Shown in pieces: positions 43,474 to 52,227 of a stretch of DNA of 64,000 nt. The DNA is from Bacteroides sp. (GTDB lineage Bacteria > Bacteroidota > Bacteroidia > Bacteroidales > Muribaculaceae): NCBI GenBank assembly GCA_014802325.1, contig JAAVCK010000005.1, positions 176,531 through 240,530 on the forward strand, written 5' to 3'. How positions within the stretch are numbered: the stretch's first letter is position 1; each line of letters starts with the position of its first letter. Under the pieces are notes generated by a model. It worked only from the letters and a program-made list of their open reading frames with translations. It did no database searches and was not told where the DNA came from. Position numbers and translations under genes: made by a program.

Positions 43474-43953
43474 CTATCCGCGTCTGAACGGGCGTATCAC
43501 GTGCATACCCTCGCGGTTGTGAAACGTAAATGCCACTACCCCGTCGACACTCTCGGCCGTATAGTTGATGAAATAGCGCTCCTGACCCATGAAGTCGAGC
43601 ACTACTTCGGCCGTATCCACAGGTTCACCGCCACCGTTCACCAGCCTCTCCTTTATCTTCACATCAAATCCCTTCACCTCCACAGCGAGACTTACAGCTC
43701 CGCCGGAAGCCAAGCCGTCAAGACCGTGGCGGCGCAGAAGCACATTACCGTCGTCGAGTGAGGCCAGCTCCAGGGCAGGTTCGCGACTTTCGCCCGAATA
43801 TCGCAGCCGGGTAGCCAGAAGCAGCTGACGCACCGCGCCGCCGCCATCTCTGCGTGCCGACAGCGCCACAACCGCGGCAGCCACCACCACGGCTATAACA
43901 TAAAATTCTACGTTATTATATATAGCAAGAAGCATATACCACATGATTAACAT
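43474..43953 (-). CDS. Membrane-anchored hypothetical protein
   Basis: The 159-residue protein has one hydrophobic span near the N-terminus (about 15-32, EFYVIAVVVAAAVVALSAR) followed by a soluble domain with beta character (LASGGAVSLAVEVKGFDVKIKERLV; VVLDFMGQERYFINYTAESVDGVVAFTF). No family is recognised. Alternative starts at Met4 and Met7 are possible. It converges with mgtE, with one base between stops. Confidence 0.6.
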   Translation of the reverse strand: MLIMWYMLLAIYNNVEFYVIAVVVAAAVVALSARRDGGGAVRQLLLATRLRYSGESREPALELASLDDGNVLLRRHGLDGLASGGAVSLAVEVKGFDVKIKERLVNGGGEPVDTAEVVLDFMGQERYFINYTAESVDGVVAFTFHNREGMHVIRPFRRG

Positions 43954-44207
43954 TCACGCAAAGATAGTAAATACATTCGCGATTAAGATATTTCTTAAGG
44001 TCTTCCATTAATCTTATCCATAATCTTAGGGTGACCTCATAGCCATCCGTCGGAGAATTAACGTAAGTAATAACGTGTATTCGCCCGAAATTATTATTGC
44101 ACCCGTGTGATTCCATAGATTTCACCACCTGAAGTGTATTCCACCCATTGAGCATCAAATAATGAATGCCTCGGAAATTCCATCACGTCAGCAAAACTGT
44201 TAGAGAA

Positions 44208-44316
44208 TCTAAATAAGATGCAAAATAATTTAAAAATATTTGTGTAGGTAAATAATTTTGCGTTACTTTGCACTTGCTTTTGTGGCACATCCTTGAAAGC
44301 GTCTAAATAAGATGCA
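44208..44316. repeat. Direct repeat pair upstream of rpmB
   Basis: TCTAAATAAGATGCA occurs exactly at 44208-44222 and 44302-44316. The second copy is part of a hairpin formed by GCGTCTAA (44300-44307) and TTAGACGC (44318-44325). The promoter-like motifs lie between the two copies. Confidence 0.65.
44239..44270 (+). promoter_or_regulatory. Candidate promoter of rpmB-rpmG-DUF4295
   Basis: TTTG (44239-44242), 20 bases, TTACTTTG (44263-44270), one mismatch to TAnnTTTG. An overlapping perfect -7 match TAATTTTG at 44253-44260 lacks a good -33 element. Confidence 0.55.
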
Positions 44317-44405
44317 GTTAGACGCGATATGAGACGTGAGATGGCGGCCACAATCAAGCACCCACAGCAATATTAAGAAACAAAAGAGATAAAAAACCAA
44401 CAGCC

Positions 44406-44663
44406 ATGTCAAGAGTTTGTCAAATCACGGGCAAGAAAGCCATTGTGGGCAACAACGTGTCGCACTCTAAGCGTCGCACCAAGCGCAAATTCAATGTGAA
44501 TCTCTTCAACAAGAAATTCTATTGGGTAGAAGAAGGCGCATGGATTGTGTTGACCATCTCGGCCGCCGGTCTCCGCACCATCAACAAGAAAGGCCTTGAT
44601 GCCGCTATCAAAGAAGCAGCCAACAAGGGTTATTTAACTGAAATCAAATATTTAGACATTTAA
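44406..44663 (+). CDS. rpmB: 50S ribosomal protein L28
   Basis: The 85-residue bL28 has [32 protein letters not shown] and [19 protein letters not shown]. It lacks the paired Cys zinc site of some L28 forms. It leads a three-gene operon with rpmG and the DUF4295 gene. Confidence 0.98.
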   Translation: MSRVCQITGKKAIVGNNVSHSKRRTKRKFNVNLFNKKFYWVEEGAWIVLTISAAGLRTINKKGLDAAIKEAANKGYLTEIKYLDI

Positions 44664-44669
44664 TAGAAG

Positions 44670-44858
44670 ATGGCAAAGAAAGCTAAAGGTAATCGCGTTC
44701 AGGTCATCCTCGAATGCACCGAACACAAGGCAAGCGGTATGCCCGGTACATCGCGTTACATCACCACCAAAAACCGCAAGAACACTACCGAGCGTCTGGA
44801 GTTAAAGAAATACAACCCCATCCTCAAACGAGTAACCGTACACAAAGAAATTAAATAA
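44670..44858 (+). CDS. rpmG: 50S ribosomal protein L33
   Basis: The 62-residue bL33 reads [39 protein letters not shown] and ends with the [16 protein letters not shown] pattern. Only one cysteine is present, so it is the zinc-free type. It follows rpmB by 6 bases. Confidence 0.97.
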   Translation: MAKKAKGNRVQVILECTEHKASGMPGTSRYITTKNRKNTTERLELKKYNPILKRVTVHKEIK

Positions 44859-44867
44859 TACCTTCCC

Positions 44868-45017
44868 ATGGCAAAGAAAACAGTCGCAACTCTGCAAAAA
44901 GGTGAAGGCCGCACCTACAGCAAGGTCATCAAAGTGGTTAAGTCACCCAAGACCGGCGCTTACACCTTCCAGGAACAGATGGTTCCCAACGACGCTGTGA
45001 AAGATATCCTCAAATAA
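44868..45017 (+). CDS. DUF4295 protein, Bacteroidota-specific ribosomal protein candidate
   Basis: This 49-residue basic protein (MAKKTVATLQKGEGRTYSKV start) is encoded 9 bases after rpmG. It matches the DUF4295 family, found next to rpmB-rpmG across Bacteroidota. I recall that structures of Bacteroidota ribosomes placed it in the large subunit under the name bL38; treat that as memory. The context alone strongly supports a ribosomal role. Confidence 0.85.
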   Translation: MAKKTVATLQKGEGRTYSKVIKVVKSPKTGAYTFQEQMVPNDAVKDILK

Positions 45018-45080
45018 TCTTATACACGTCACCATTTTCTCAGATCACTGATTCACTCAGTATATCAACCCACCTCATTC

Positions 45081-45137
45081 GTTCACCCCTGCATGCCAAC
45101 TCGCCCGCGCGAGGCAGCTACAGGGGTGAACGGTTTT
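45081..45137 (+). terminator. Terminator of the rpmB operon
   Basis: GTTCACCCCTG (45081-45091) pairs perfectly with CAGGGGTGAAC (45121-45131), followed by GGTTTT. The 29-base loop contains a smaller CGC-rich stem. Confidence 0.75.
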
Positions 45138-45165
45138 ACTACGCACCACTCACCTCTGAGCGCTC

Positions 45166-46530
45166 ATGACTTCACTCTGCCATAAAGTCAAACCGCTGAT
45201 ACACCACTGGTTGCTCATATTCGCTGCGACCGCACTGGCTGTCACGGCGGCTGCGGCCGAACCTGCCGATGACGAGCCGCTGAAGCGCGGCTCGCACACC
45301 CGACTGGGCGCACGCTACATATCCACCGACGGCACTCTGGAAATCACCGTAGCCGGAAAGAAGCAGTATTACAATCCGTCTGACACCTCGACGCGCGACC
45401 GCGACATTCTCTCGCCTAAAAGCGTCAACATACATCCGTCGGGGCGGAAATTCTACGTAAACTCGCTCGAAGGCGGCCGCACGGTGGTTTACGACATGGC
45501 CACTATGCGCAAGACGGCCACCATCAGTCATCGCATCTGTCAGACTCACCGCAAGCTGTGGACCGACGACGGCGGACTGTTTAAGTTCACTCACTACACT
45601 GACCGGGCCGACGTCAACACCTTCATGGGACGCCCCGTGGAGAGTGCTTTCTCCCACCACGGCCGCTATCTATGGATACCATATTATCGCCGAAGTTTCG
45701 ACATCAACGCGCAGGATCCGTCGGCCATAGCCGTAGTCGATACCCGCTGCGACTCCATAATACGACTCTTTCCCACCGGCGCACTTCCCAAGATGATAGC
45801 CGCGTCGCCCGACGGTCGCTACATAGCCGTGGCTCATTGGGGCGAAAACACAGTGGGTATCATTGAAATATCTTCGCCCGACCCAACGCTGTGGCGCTAC
45901 CGCACCTGCATCACCATCGACCACAAGCTGAAGCTCGACTTCAGTCTGACCGACCCCGTCGACCGCGACAACGGCTCCGGGCTGGCACTCCGCGGTACAG
46001 TGTTCACCCCAGACAACCGCTATGTGCTGATCGGCTGCATGGGAGGCGGAGGTATCGCCGTAATAGACCTTGCATCAATGAAATATCTCGGGAAGATTTA
46101 CGGCATGATGCCCAACATACGCCACCTCACCATATCGGGCGACTATCTCTATCTGAGCGCCAACCGCTCCGGCCACATACAGCGCATGCCACTGAGCAGC
46201 ATCTACGAAGCCATCGGAAATATCAGCAACCGCGCTGTGACTCTCGATGGCTGGCAGACGGCAAAGGTGGACAAAGGCGCACGCACCATCACCGTCACGC
46301 CCGACGGGCGATATGTGATAGCAGCCTGCAACTCAGCCTCGACTGTGGTGATCGTCGACACGCGCACCATGAAACGTATAGCGACCCTTCCTGCCGACTC
46401 GTTTCCCGTAGGAATGGATCTGTCGGCCGACGGATCGCTGCTGTTTGTCACCTCGCAAGGCCGCAAGGACTATACCTTTGCGGGCAACTGCGTGACTATC
46501 TATCGATTGAAATATCTCAGTCAGGATTAA
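45166..46530 (+). CDS. Secreted YVTN/YncE-like beta-propeller protein
   Basis: The 454-residue protein has a signal peptide (about 1-31, ending TAAAA). The rest shows repeated propeller blades with PDGRYI/PDNRYV motifs: NIHPSGRKFYVNS, ASPDGRYIAVAHWGENTVGIIE, FTPDNRYVLIGCMGGGGIAVIDLA, VTPDGRYVIAACNSASTVVIVD and LSADGSLLFVTSQG. Such proteins bind ligands or other proteins in the periplasm or on the surface; no catalytic role is evident. It converges with DUF5063, overlapping 4 bases. Confidence 0.8.
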   Translation: MTSLCHKVKPLIHHWLLIFAATALAVTAAAAEPADDEPLKRGSHTRLGARYISTDGTLEITVAGKKQYYNPSDTSTRDRDILSPKSVNIHPSGRKFYVNSLEGGRTVVYDMATMRKTATISHRICQTHRKLWTDDGGLFKFTHYTDRADVNTFMGRPVESAFSHHGRYLWIPYYRRSFDINAQDPSAIAVVDTRCDSIIRLFPTGALPKMIAASPDGRYIAVAHWGENTVGIIEISSPDPTLWRYRTCITIDHKLKLDFSLTDPVDRDNGSGLALRGTVFTPDNRYVLIGCMGGGGIAVIDLASMKYLGKIYGMMPNIRHLTISGDYLYLSANRSGHIQRMPLSSIYEAIGNISNRAVTLDGWQTAKVDKGARTITVTPDGRYVIAACNSASTVVIVDTRTMKRIATLPADSFPVGMDLSADGSLLFVTSQGRKDYTFAGNCVTIYRLKYLSQD

Positions 46531-47066
46531 TCCACCATGTCAGTAGCATCGTCTTCCTCCTCTTCAGAGGAGTTGTAGCGCACATGGTTGAGAGCGCGGA
46601 GCACATTGCAGAGCGGGCGGCTCCAGTAAGCGCCGAAATCGTCCTTTACGGCAGCGAGCGGCGCAGCCATCTCCTCGGGAGCAAGCTCGCGCACGGTGGA
46701 GATGAAATTATAAAGCACCTGAAATATGTCACACAGTCCCTCGGCTATGCTGGCAGCTATGGGAGTGTCGGAATACTTCATATCTTCCTCAAACACCTCA
46801 AGATACACATCGTCCGGGCCGAGGAGCGTCTCTACGTTGCGCCTTACGCTCTCGTAATATTCCTCTTCGAGAAACGACGGTATGTAGCTATCGTCATCAT
46901 CTATCACCGTGGCGTCGAGATCAGTAGCCGCCATGTAGATGCGCGGGAGCAACTTGAGCATGGTTCTGACAAATTCTTCGCGCGAAGTTTCGCGGGTACG
47001 CTCCATCACCTGACAATACTCATTGGTGAGGGCGATGAATGAAAGGGCGTTGGGCGTAAGATTCAT
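46527..47066 (-). CDS. DUF5063 family protein
   Basis: The 179-residue acidic helical protein matches the DUF5063 family of Bacteroidota (SFIALTNEYCQVME; GLCDIFQVLYNFISTVRE; WSRPLCNVLRALNHVRY). It has no signal peptide and ends in an acidic stretch. Its start overlaps nadD by 4 bases. Function is unknown; it sits at the end of the yicC-gmk-nadD set. Confidence 0.75.
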   Translation of the reverse strand: MNLTPNALSFIALTNEYCQVMERTRETSREEFVRTMLKLLPRIYMAATDLDATVIDDDDSYIPSFLEEEYYESVRRNVETLLGPDDVYLEVFEEDMKYSDTPIAASIAEGLCDIFQVLYNFISTVRELAPEEMAAPLAAVKDDFGAYWSRPLCNVLRALNHVRYNSSEEEEDDATDMVD

Positions 47067-47659
47067 TTTTGATTCATATATAATCCGTTTGACTCTATAT
47101 AATCATATACCCCCGGGGGCAGGAAAATGTTCATTTTCCGACCGCGCGCTATCGCATTTCTCACCCAAGTGCTCGACAGGTCGCACACCGGAGCATTGAC
47201 CGTGTCCACATTATCCTCATAGATAGGCGGGAGTGGATAGCCGGGACGGGGATATATTATCACGCCGTATTCGTCGATGATCTTCTGATAATCCTTCCAG
47301 TGACTGAAATTTTTCCAGTTGTCGCTGCCTATGATCAGCTTGAAGCGGCGGCGGGGATAGCGGCGCGAAAGCAGCCGAAGCGTATCGATGGTATAGCTCG
47401 GCTTGGGCATCGACAGCTCTATGTCGCACACGTCCACACCCTTAAGCGGTTTGACAGCTATTTCGAGCATCTTGAGCCGCTTCACGTCGGGCAGAAGTGC
47501 CGACGGATTTTCTTTGAGAGGATTGAGGGGCGACAGCACCATCCACACCTCATCGAGGTCGGTAAACTGCTGCATGTAGCTGGCCACCATAGCGTGGCCT
47601 ATATGGACGGGGTTGAATGATCCGCCAAGCAGACCTATCACCGGATTTTCACGAGACAT
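47063..47659 (-). CDS. nadD: Nicotinate-nucleotide adenylyltransferase
   Basis: The 198-residue enzyme makes deamido-NAD from NaMN and ATP. It contains GLLGGSFNPVHIGHAM with the nucleotidyltransferase HxGH, KLIIGSDNWKNFSHWKDY, and the C-terminal DLSSTWVRNAIARG. It is in one orientation with gmk and yicC. Together with nadB, two NAD synthesis steps are encoded in this window. Confidence 0.95.
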   Translation of the reverse strand: MSRENPVIGLLGGSFNPVHIGHAMVASYMQQFTDLDEVWMVLSPLNPLKENPSALLPDVKRLKMLEIAVKPLKGVDVCDIELSMPKPSYTIDTLRLLSRRYPRRRFKLIIGSDNWKNFSHWKDYQKIIDEYGVIIYPRPGYPLPPIYEDNVDTVNAPVCDLSSTWVRNAIARGRKMNIFLPPGVYDYIESNGLYMNQK

Positions 47660-47668
47660 CTTTTTTTT

Positions 47669-47783
47669 AATTAATGATTAACGATTTATGATTAATGATT
47701 TATGATTAACGATTAATGATTAGAGGTTTAAACAACGTAACTTGACAAAAAAATAATCATTAATCATTAATTTTTAATCATTA
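47669..47783. repeat. AT-rich degenerate ATGATT repeat array, copy 2
   Basis: A left block of GATTAATGATTTAT-type units and a right block in inverted orientation (AATCATTAATC) are joined by a short unique segment. The right end includes the gmk stop codon. Overall the array could fold as a long AT-rich hairpin at the gmk 3' end. Confidence 0.7.
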
Positions 47784-48341
47784 ATCTTTAATGAGTGCGG
47801 CCACTTCGGCAACGGCGCTGTCAAGATCGTCGTTGACCACGCGGTGGTCAAACTGCGGGGCGAAGTCTATCTCCCACTGCGCTTTGGAAAGACGCTTTTC
47901 GATCCACTCGCTGTCCTCGGTGCCACGGCCTTCCAGACGGCGGCGCAGTTCGTCAAGGCTCGGAGGGAGAATGAATATCGACAAAGCTCTGCCGCCATAC
48001 AGGCGCTTCACATTGAGCGCACCCTTGACATCTATGTCGAGCACACAGTTATGACCCGAGTCGAGTATGCGGTCAATCTCGCTGCGGAGCGTGCCGTAAA
48101 ATCGGCCGGGATACACTTCCTCATACTCCACAAACTCGCCTGCGGCTATGCGCGCCCGGAAGTCAGCCGTCGACAGGAAGTGATAATGCACCCCGTCGGT
48201 CTCACCCTCGCGGGGCGGACGATTGGTGGCCGACACTGAAAATCGCATGTCGATGTCGCCGCGGTCACGGAGCGCACTGATTATGGTAGACTTTCCGCAG
48301 CCCGATGGAGCCGAAAATATTATGATACGTCCCGCTGCCAT
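47781..48341 (-). CDS. gmk: Guanylate kinase
   Basis: The 186-residue enzyme phosphorylates GMP. It has the P-loop IIFSAPSGCGKSTII and the GMP-binding segments SATNRPPREGETDGVHYHFLS and EFVEYEEVYPGRFYGT. I chose ATG 48341 over the GTG at 48347. It follows yicC by two bases, the conserved yicC-gmk pairing. Its stop lies in an AT-rich repeat array. Confidence 0.96.
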   Translation of the reverse strand: MAAGRIIIFSAPSGCGKSTIISALRDRGDIDMRFSVSATNRPPREGETDGVHYHFLSTADFRARIAAGEFVEYEEVYPGRFYGTLRSEIDRILDSGHNCVLDIDVKGALNVKRLYGGRALSIFILPPSLDELRRRLEGRGTEDSEWIEKRLSKAQWEIDFAPQFDHRVVNDDLDSAVAEVAALIKD

Positions 48342-48343
48342 GA

Positions 48344-49219
48344 TCACATCGCGTTAAGCACCTGCTCCTTGATTTGCTCAAGCTCGTCTTTCATATCCAC
48401 CACGATTTTCTGCATCATGGCATGATTGCTCTTAGAGCCGAGTGTGTTGATCTCGCGCCCCATCTCCTGAGCAATAAATCCGAGCTTCTTGCCCTGACCG
48501 GCAGGACCTTCGAGGGTTTCCAGGAAATATTGCAGATGCTGCGCCAGGCGCTGCTTCTCCTCGTTGACGTCGAGTTTCTCTATATAATATATCAGTTCCT
48601 GCTCCAGACGCGAGCGGTCGTAGTCGACGCTCACCACCTTTTCGAGAGCGTCGGTGATGCGGGCGCGCACCTTGGCCACCCGCTCCTCCTCGTAAGGAGT
48701 GATGCGTTCGAGCAGATCGGCTATGCGGGCCACGCGCACCCTGAAAAACTCCTCAAGTTTCTCACCCTCGGCACGGCGATGGTGCATCAGCCCCTCCACA
48801 GCGCTGCCCACGGCTGCTATCACGGCAGCTTTCTCGTCTTCGTCGGCCTCGGTGGCCGAGTCGGCCTTCATTGAGTCGGGAAAGCGTAGCAGTGTGGCAT
48901 ACCAGTCGGCCGGGGCGCCTATGCCAAGCATCTCGCCCATGCGGTCTATCTGCTGCTTATAAGCCTCAATGACAGGCATATTGAGCTTCATCACAGCCTC
49001 GGCCGACACACTTTCTATCGTCACTGTCAGGTCTACCTTGCCGCGCTCCAGACGTCGCGCCACAAGATTGCGCACGTCGAGATCTATCTCGCGCAGCGAC
49101 GACGGGATACGTGTGGCCACGTCCATCTGCTTGCTGTTGAGCGACTTTATTTCTACGGTTATCTTCTTGTTCGGGATTTCTACAATGGCTCTCCCGAAGC
49201 CTGTCATTGAATATAGCAT
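48344..49219 (-). CDS. yicC: YicC family endoribonuclease-like protein
   Basis: The 291-residue protein begins MLYSMTGFGRA and ends in the DUF1732 domain with GKKLGFIAQEMGREINTLGSKSNHAMMQKIVVDMKDELEQIKEQVLN. Family members (YicC/YloC) are reported to act as endoribonucleases affecting small RNAs. It heads the minus-strand set and shares a divergent promoter region with tsaB. Confidence 0.93.
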   Translation of the reverse strand: MLYSMTGFGRAIVEIPNKKITVEIKSLNSKQMDVATRIPSSLREIDLDVRNLVARRLERGKVDLTVTIESVSAEAVMKLNMPVIEAYKQQIDRMGEMLGIGAPADWYATLLRFPDSMKADSATEADEDEKAAVIAAVGSAVEGLMHHRRAEGEKLEEFFRVRVARIADLLERITPYEEERVAKVRARITDALEKVVSVDYDRSRLEQELIYYIEKLDVNEEKQRLAQHLQYFLETLEGPAGQGKKLGFIAQEMGREINTLGSKSNHAMMQKIVVDMKDELEQIKEQVLNAM

Positions 49220-49242
49220 CGTGTGAGAATTTATTTCTTTAT

Positions 49243-49283
49243 TGCAAAGTTAGCTAAAACGCGCTTAAATGCGTAACTTTGCA
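49243..49283. promoter_or_regulatory. Divergent promoter region of yicC and tsaB
   Basis: TGCAAAGTTA (49243-49252) and TAACTTTGCA (49274-49283) form a perfect 10-base inverted repeat. Each half contains a TAACTTTG -7 element, one per strand (49245-49252 minus, 49274-49281 plus). No good -33 elements were found for either. Confidence 0.65.
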
Positions 49284-49301
49284 CAATATTTTTTTACCGC
49301 T

Positions 49302-50003
49302 ATGCCTGTAATACTTAATATAGAGACCTCCACCTCCGTGTGTTCGGCCGCGCTCACTGCCGAGGGAATGGTGCTCGCCCACCGCGAGAATACCGATGGC
49401 CGCAACCATGCCGCCCTGCTGAGCGACTTCATCAAATATTGTCTTGACTTTGCCCGCGATAAGGAGATGAGCCTCGAAGCCGTGGCCGTCAGCATGGGTC
49501 CGGGCAGCTACACCGGCCTGCGCATAGGGCTGTCAGAGGCCAAAGGGCTGGCCTATGCCCTGGGCATACCTCTCATAGGTATCAACACACTCGAACTGCT
49601 GGCCACGCAGACCATGTGGGACTACGCTGACCTGCAGGGCGACGAGCTCTTCGCCCCGATGATCGACGCCCGCCGCATGGAAGTCTACACCGCAGTCTAC
49701 GATATGGCTCTTAGTCCCGTAATGCCCCAGCAGCCGCTGATACTCGACGCCGACTCATACGCCGATCTGCTTGCCGACCACCGCATACTCTTCTGCGGCG
49801 ACGGATCTGCCAAAGCCCGTGACGTGATCACATCGCCCAACGCCATATTCGTCCCCGACATAGTGCCCCTCGCCTCAGGCATGACAGCCCTGGCCGAACG
49901 AGCATATCTGCATCGCGATTTTATCGATGTGGCATACTCCACGCCCAACTATATCAAGGACTTTCAGGCCACACGCCCGCGCAATCCGCTCACGCAGTGC
50001 TGA
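49302..50003 (+). CDS. tsaB: tRNA threonylcarbamoyladenosine biosynthesis protein TsaB
   Basis: The 233-residue ASKHA-fold protein starts at ATG 49302 (MPVILNIETSTSVCSAAL) and has MGPGSYTGLRIGLSEAKGLAYALG. TsaB partners with TsaD and TsaE in making t6A on tRNA. The start at 49269 in the same frame would overlap the promoter and is rejected. Confidence 0.94.
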   Translation: MPVILNIETSTSVCSAALTAEGMVLAHRENTDGRNHAALLSDFIKYCLDFARDKEMSLEAVAVSMGPGSYTGLRIGLSEAKGLAYALGIPLIGINTLELLATQTMWDYADLQGDELFAPMIDARRMEVYTAVYDMALSPVMPQQPLILDADSYADLLADHRILFCGDGSAKARDVITSPNAIFVPDIVPLASGMTALAERAYLHRDFIDVAYSTPNYIKDFQATRPRNPLTQC

Positions 50004-50040
50004 CACCGATATATTTTTATAGAAATTACACCGCTTAATG

Positions 50041-50072
50041 TTTGATTATTCGACAATATTCCACTAAATTTG
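50041..50072 (+). promoter_or_regulatory. Promoter of the (VDPDP)n secreted protein gene
   Basis: TTTG (50041-50044), 20 bases, TAAATTTG (50065-50072). The leader is about 55 bases. Confidence 0.75.
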
Positions 50073-50134
50073 CGGTGTAATTGCATAACATACGAAAACA
50101 ATCAATTTTTCAACATTAACCATAAATCCTTTTT

Positions 50135-52201
50135 ATGAAAAAACTTTTACTCTCGCTTGCGATGGTGCTCGGCTTCGTAGCCGTCAACGCTGCCACCGTA
50201 ACAATCGACCCTGCTGCATGGTCAGGTAAATGGACCGGTGACGGAAATGGTTTTACCGCAACCGTTGAAGGTTACACGCTGACACTCGACAAAGCCGGTT
50301 CCGGACAGGATCTCGTTGTGCCCAACGATTACTCAATCCGCGTATATCAGGGTGCAACATTGACCATCACCGCCCCCTCAGGAGTTGCCATGAAGGAAAT
50401 CACCTTCACAGTTGACCAAAACTCTAAGCTCGCTGCAGCGGATCAGGTCACATACTCTGCCGGATGGACTCTCACCGGCACACCTTCCACTACTCAAGGA
50501 TCTACTTTCGGAGCTGCTTCTGAAGGTCTCGGCTCATTTATGATGACCGCCGGCAAGCAGGCCCGTATCGCTAAGATCGTGATCTCTGACGAAGAAGGCG
50601 GTTCGACCGTTGACCCCGTCGATCCCGATCCAGTTGATCCCGACCCCGTTGATCCCGACCCCGTGACCCCCGGCGTTGAAGGCGAGATCACCGTTGAGAC
50701 TCCCTTCACTCAGTTCACCAACTTCGCAGGTGGCGACAACACCGTAGGCGGCTACACCTTCGTATTCGACAAGACCACCGGTACTACCGCTCCTCAGGTA
50801 TATAACGAGTATCTTCGTCTCTACGCCAAAAATACCATTACTATCTCCGGCGTAAAAGTAAGCAAGGTAGTCTTCACCTTCGCTGAGGACAACGTATACC
50901 GCTACACCACTTTCACTCCCTCAACCGGTGCATACACCGCCGCCCAGGCTGCCGGCGATACCGAACTCACCTGGACAGGCGACGCTACTTCAGTGACTTT
51001 CACCGTAGGCGACAAGGCTGTATATGGTGAAGATGGCGACACCAAAGCCGGTCAGATCCGCATTGCCAAGATCACCGTTTACGGCGAAGCCGGCGAAACT
51101 CCCGTTGATCCCGATCCCGTTGATCCTGATCCCGTTGATCCTGATCCCGTTGATCCCGCCGATGGCGTAGTTCTCGCAAATCCGTTCGCTAACCTCACCG
51201 TTCCCGGTGTAAGCAACGTAAGCGGTTACACCGTAGATATCGAGAAATTATCTAACGGTACCACCAATCCCACAGTCAACACCAAGGGTGAGCTTCGCCT
51301 CTACTCCAACAATACTTTCACCGTATCAGGCACAAAGGTTACTAAGGTAGTGTTCACTTTCACTGCCGATAATAAATACCGCTACACTGAGTTTACTCCC
51401 TCAACCGGTGCATGGACCAAGGCTCAGGCTGCCGGCGACACCGAACTCACATGGACAGGCGACGCTACTACCGTAACATTCACCGTAGGCGAAAAGGCTA
51501 CTATGGGTGATGATGGTGCAGACAAGGCAGGTCAGATCCGCATTGAAAAGATAACTATCTACGGCGAACCCGGTGAAGGCGGCGACGTGACTCCCACTCC
51601 CCAGGGCGACAAGTACATCAAGACCACCACTCTCACTTCCGGCTCTTATGTATTCGTATGCGAAGGCTTACTCGCTACTCCCGCTGCTGAAAGCAACACC
51701 TACGGCCGCATGACCCTCGTTGATGCTACTATGGACGGTGCTGACGTAGTGACTGTGGAAAAGAACGCATTCACTCTCGATGTAGCCGACGGTAAGGTTA
51801 CCATCAAGGATTCTTATGGACGCTACTATGGTATGGACAACGAACACCTCACCTCGTTCCAGTTCTACACCGAACTCAACGAAGGCTGCTACTACACTTA
51901 CGAATTCGTAGGCGAAACCATCAAGCTCTACAACGAGCTCAACCCCGCTTGCATCGTATCGCAGACCAAGGGCACAAACGGCACCTGGTACACCAACCTC
52001 GCTCCCGCCGATGCTCCCGAGGAATTCAACCTCCCCGTTCTCTACAAGAAGGCTGATCCCTCGGCTATCTTCGAGGTAATCGCCAACGAAGACGCTCCCG
52101 TGGTTTACTACAACCTCCAGGGCGTACAGGTAGAAAATCCCTCTAACGGCGTATTCATCCGTCGTCAGGGCAACAAGACTACCAAAGTCCTCGTGAAGTA
52201 A
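50135..52201 (+). CDS. Secreted repeat protein with VDPDP linkers and shared C-terminal tail
   Basis: The 688-residue protein has a signal peptide (about 1-19, ending VNAAT). Three related beta-sandwich modules lie at about 20-150, 190-325 and 345-485; the second and third are strongly alike (YRYTxFTPSTGAxTxAQAAGDTELTWTGDAT). They are joined by Asp-Pro linkers of the VDPDP type (about residues 160-180 and 322-341). A further domain follows (about 495-640), then the tail VVYYNLQGVQVENPSNGVFIRRQGN shared with the pectinesterase and the 54.3-kb protein. Probably surface-located or secreted; no enzymatic motif seen. Confidence 0.75.
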   Translation: MKKLLLSLAMVLGFVAVNAATVTIDPAAWSGKWTGDGNGFTATVEGYTLTLDKAGSGQDLVVPNDYSIRVYQGATLTITAPSGVAMKEITFTVDQNSKLAAADQVTYSAGWTLTGTPSTTQGSTFGAASEGLGSFMMTAGKQARIAKIVISDEEGGSTVDPVDPDPVDPDPVDPDPVTPGVEGEITVETPFTQFTNFAGGDNTVGGYTFVFDKTTGTTAPQVYNEYLRLYAKNTITISGVKVSKVVFTFAEDNVYRYTTFTPSTGAYTAAQAAGDTELTWTGDATSVTFTVGDKAVYGEDGDTKAGQIRIAKITVYGEAGETPVDPDPVDPDPVDPDPVDPADGVVLANPFANLTVPGVSNVSGYTVDIEKLSNGTTNPTVNTKGELRLYSNNTFTVSGTKVTKVVFTFTADNKYRYTEFTPSTGAWTKAQAAGDTELTWTGDATTVTFTVGEKATMGDDGADKAGQIRIEKITIYGEPGEGGDVTPTPQGDKYIKTTTLTSGSYVFVCEGLLATPAAESNTYGRMTLVDATMDGADVVTVEKNAFTLDVADGKVTIKDSYGRYYGMDNEHLTSFQFYTELNEGCYYTYEFVGETIKLYNELNPACIVSQTKGTNGTWYTNLAPADAPEEFNLPVLYKKADPSAIFEVIANEDAPVVYYNLQGVQVENPSNGVFIRRQGNKTTKVLVK

Positions 52202-52227
52202 TCATCCCGATTCCCACGATATTTCTC

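Larger units (their letters stand above)
43954..44405. other. Long leader region of the rpmB operon
   Basis: This 452-base AT-rich region has no convincing gene; a short minus-strand frame is rejected. It contains an exact 15-base direct repeat, a promoter-like pair and a hairpin, described separately. Confidence 0.55.

Noticed and set aside
44094..44357. An 87-residue minus-strand frame upstream of rpmB
   Set aside because: It is antisense to the rpmB promoter and repeats, has no clear start signal, and resembles no family.
45891..47042. A 383-residue plus-strand frame overlapping the beta-propeller and DUF5063 genes
   Set aside because: It runs in a shifted frame through one gene and antisense through the other; the composition is Arg/His-rich and not protein-like.
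47669..47783. Possible replication-origin-like AT-rich repeat
   Set aside because: No DnaA boxes or origin genes; the same repeat type sits behind other genes in the window.
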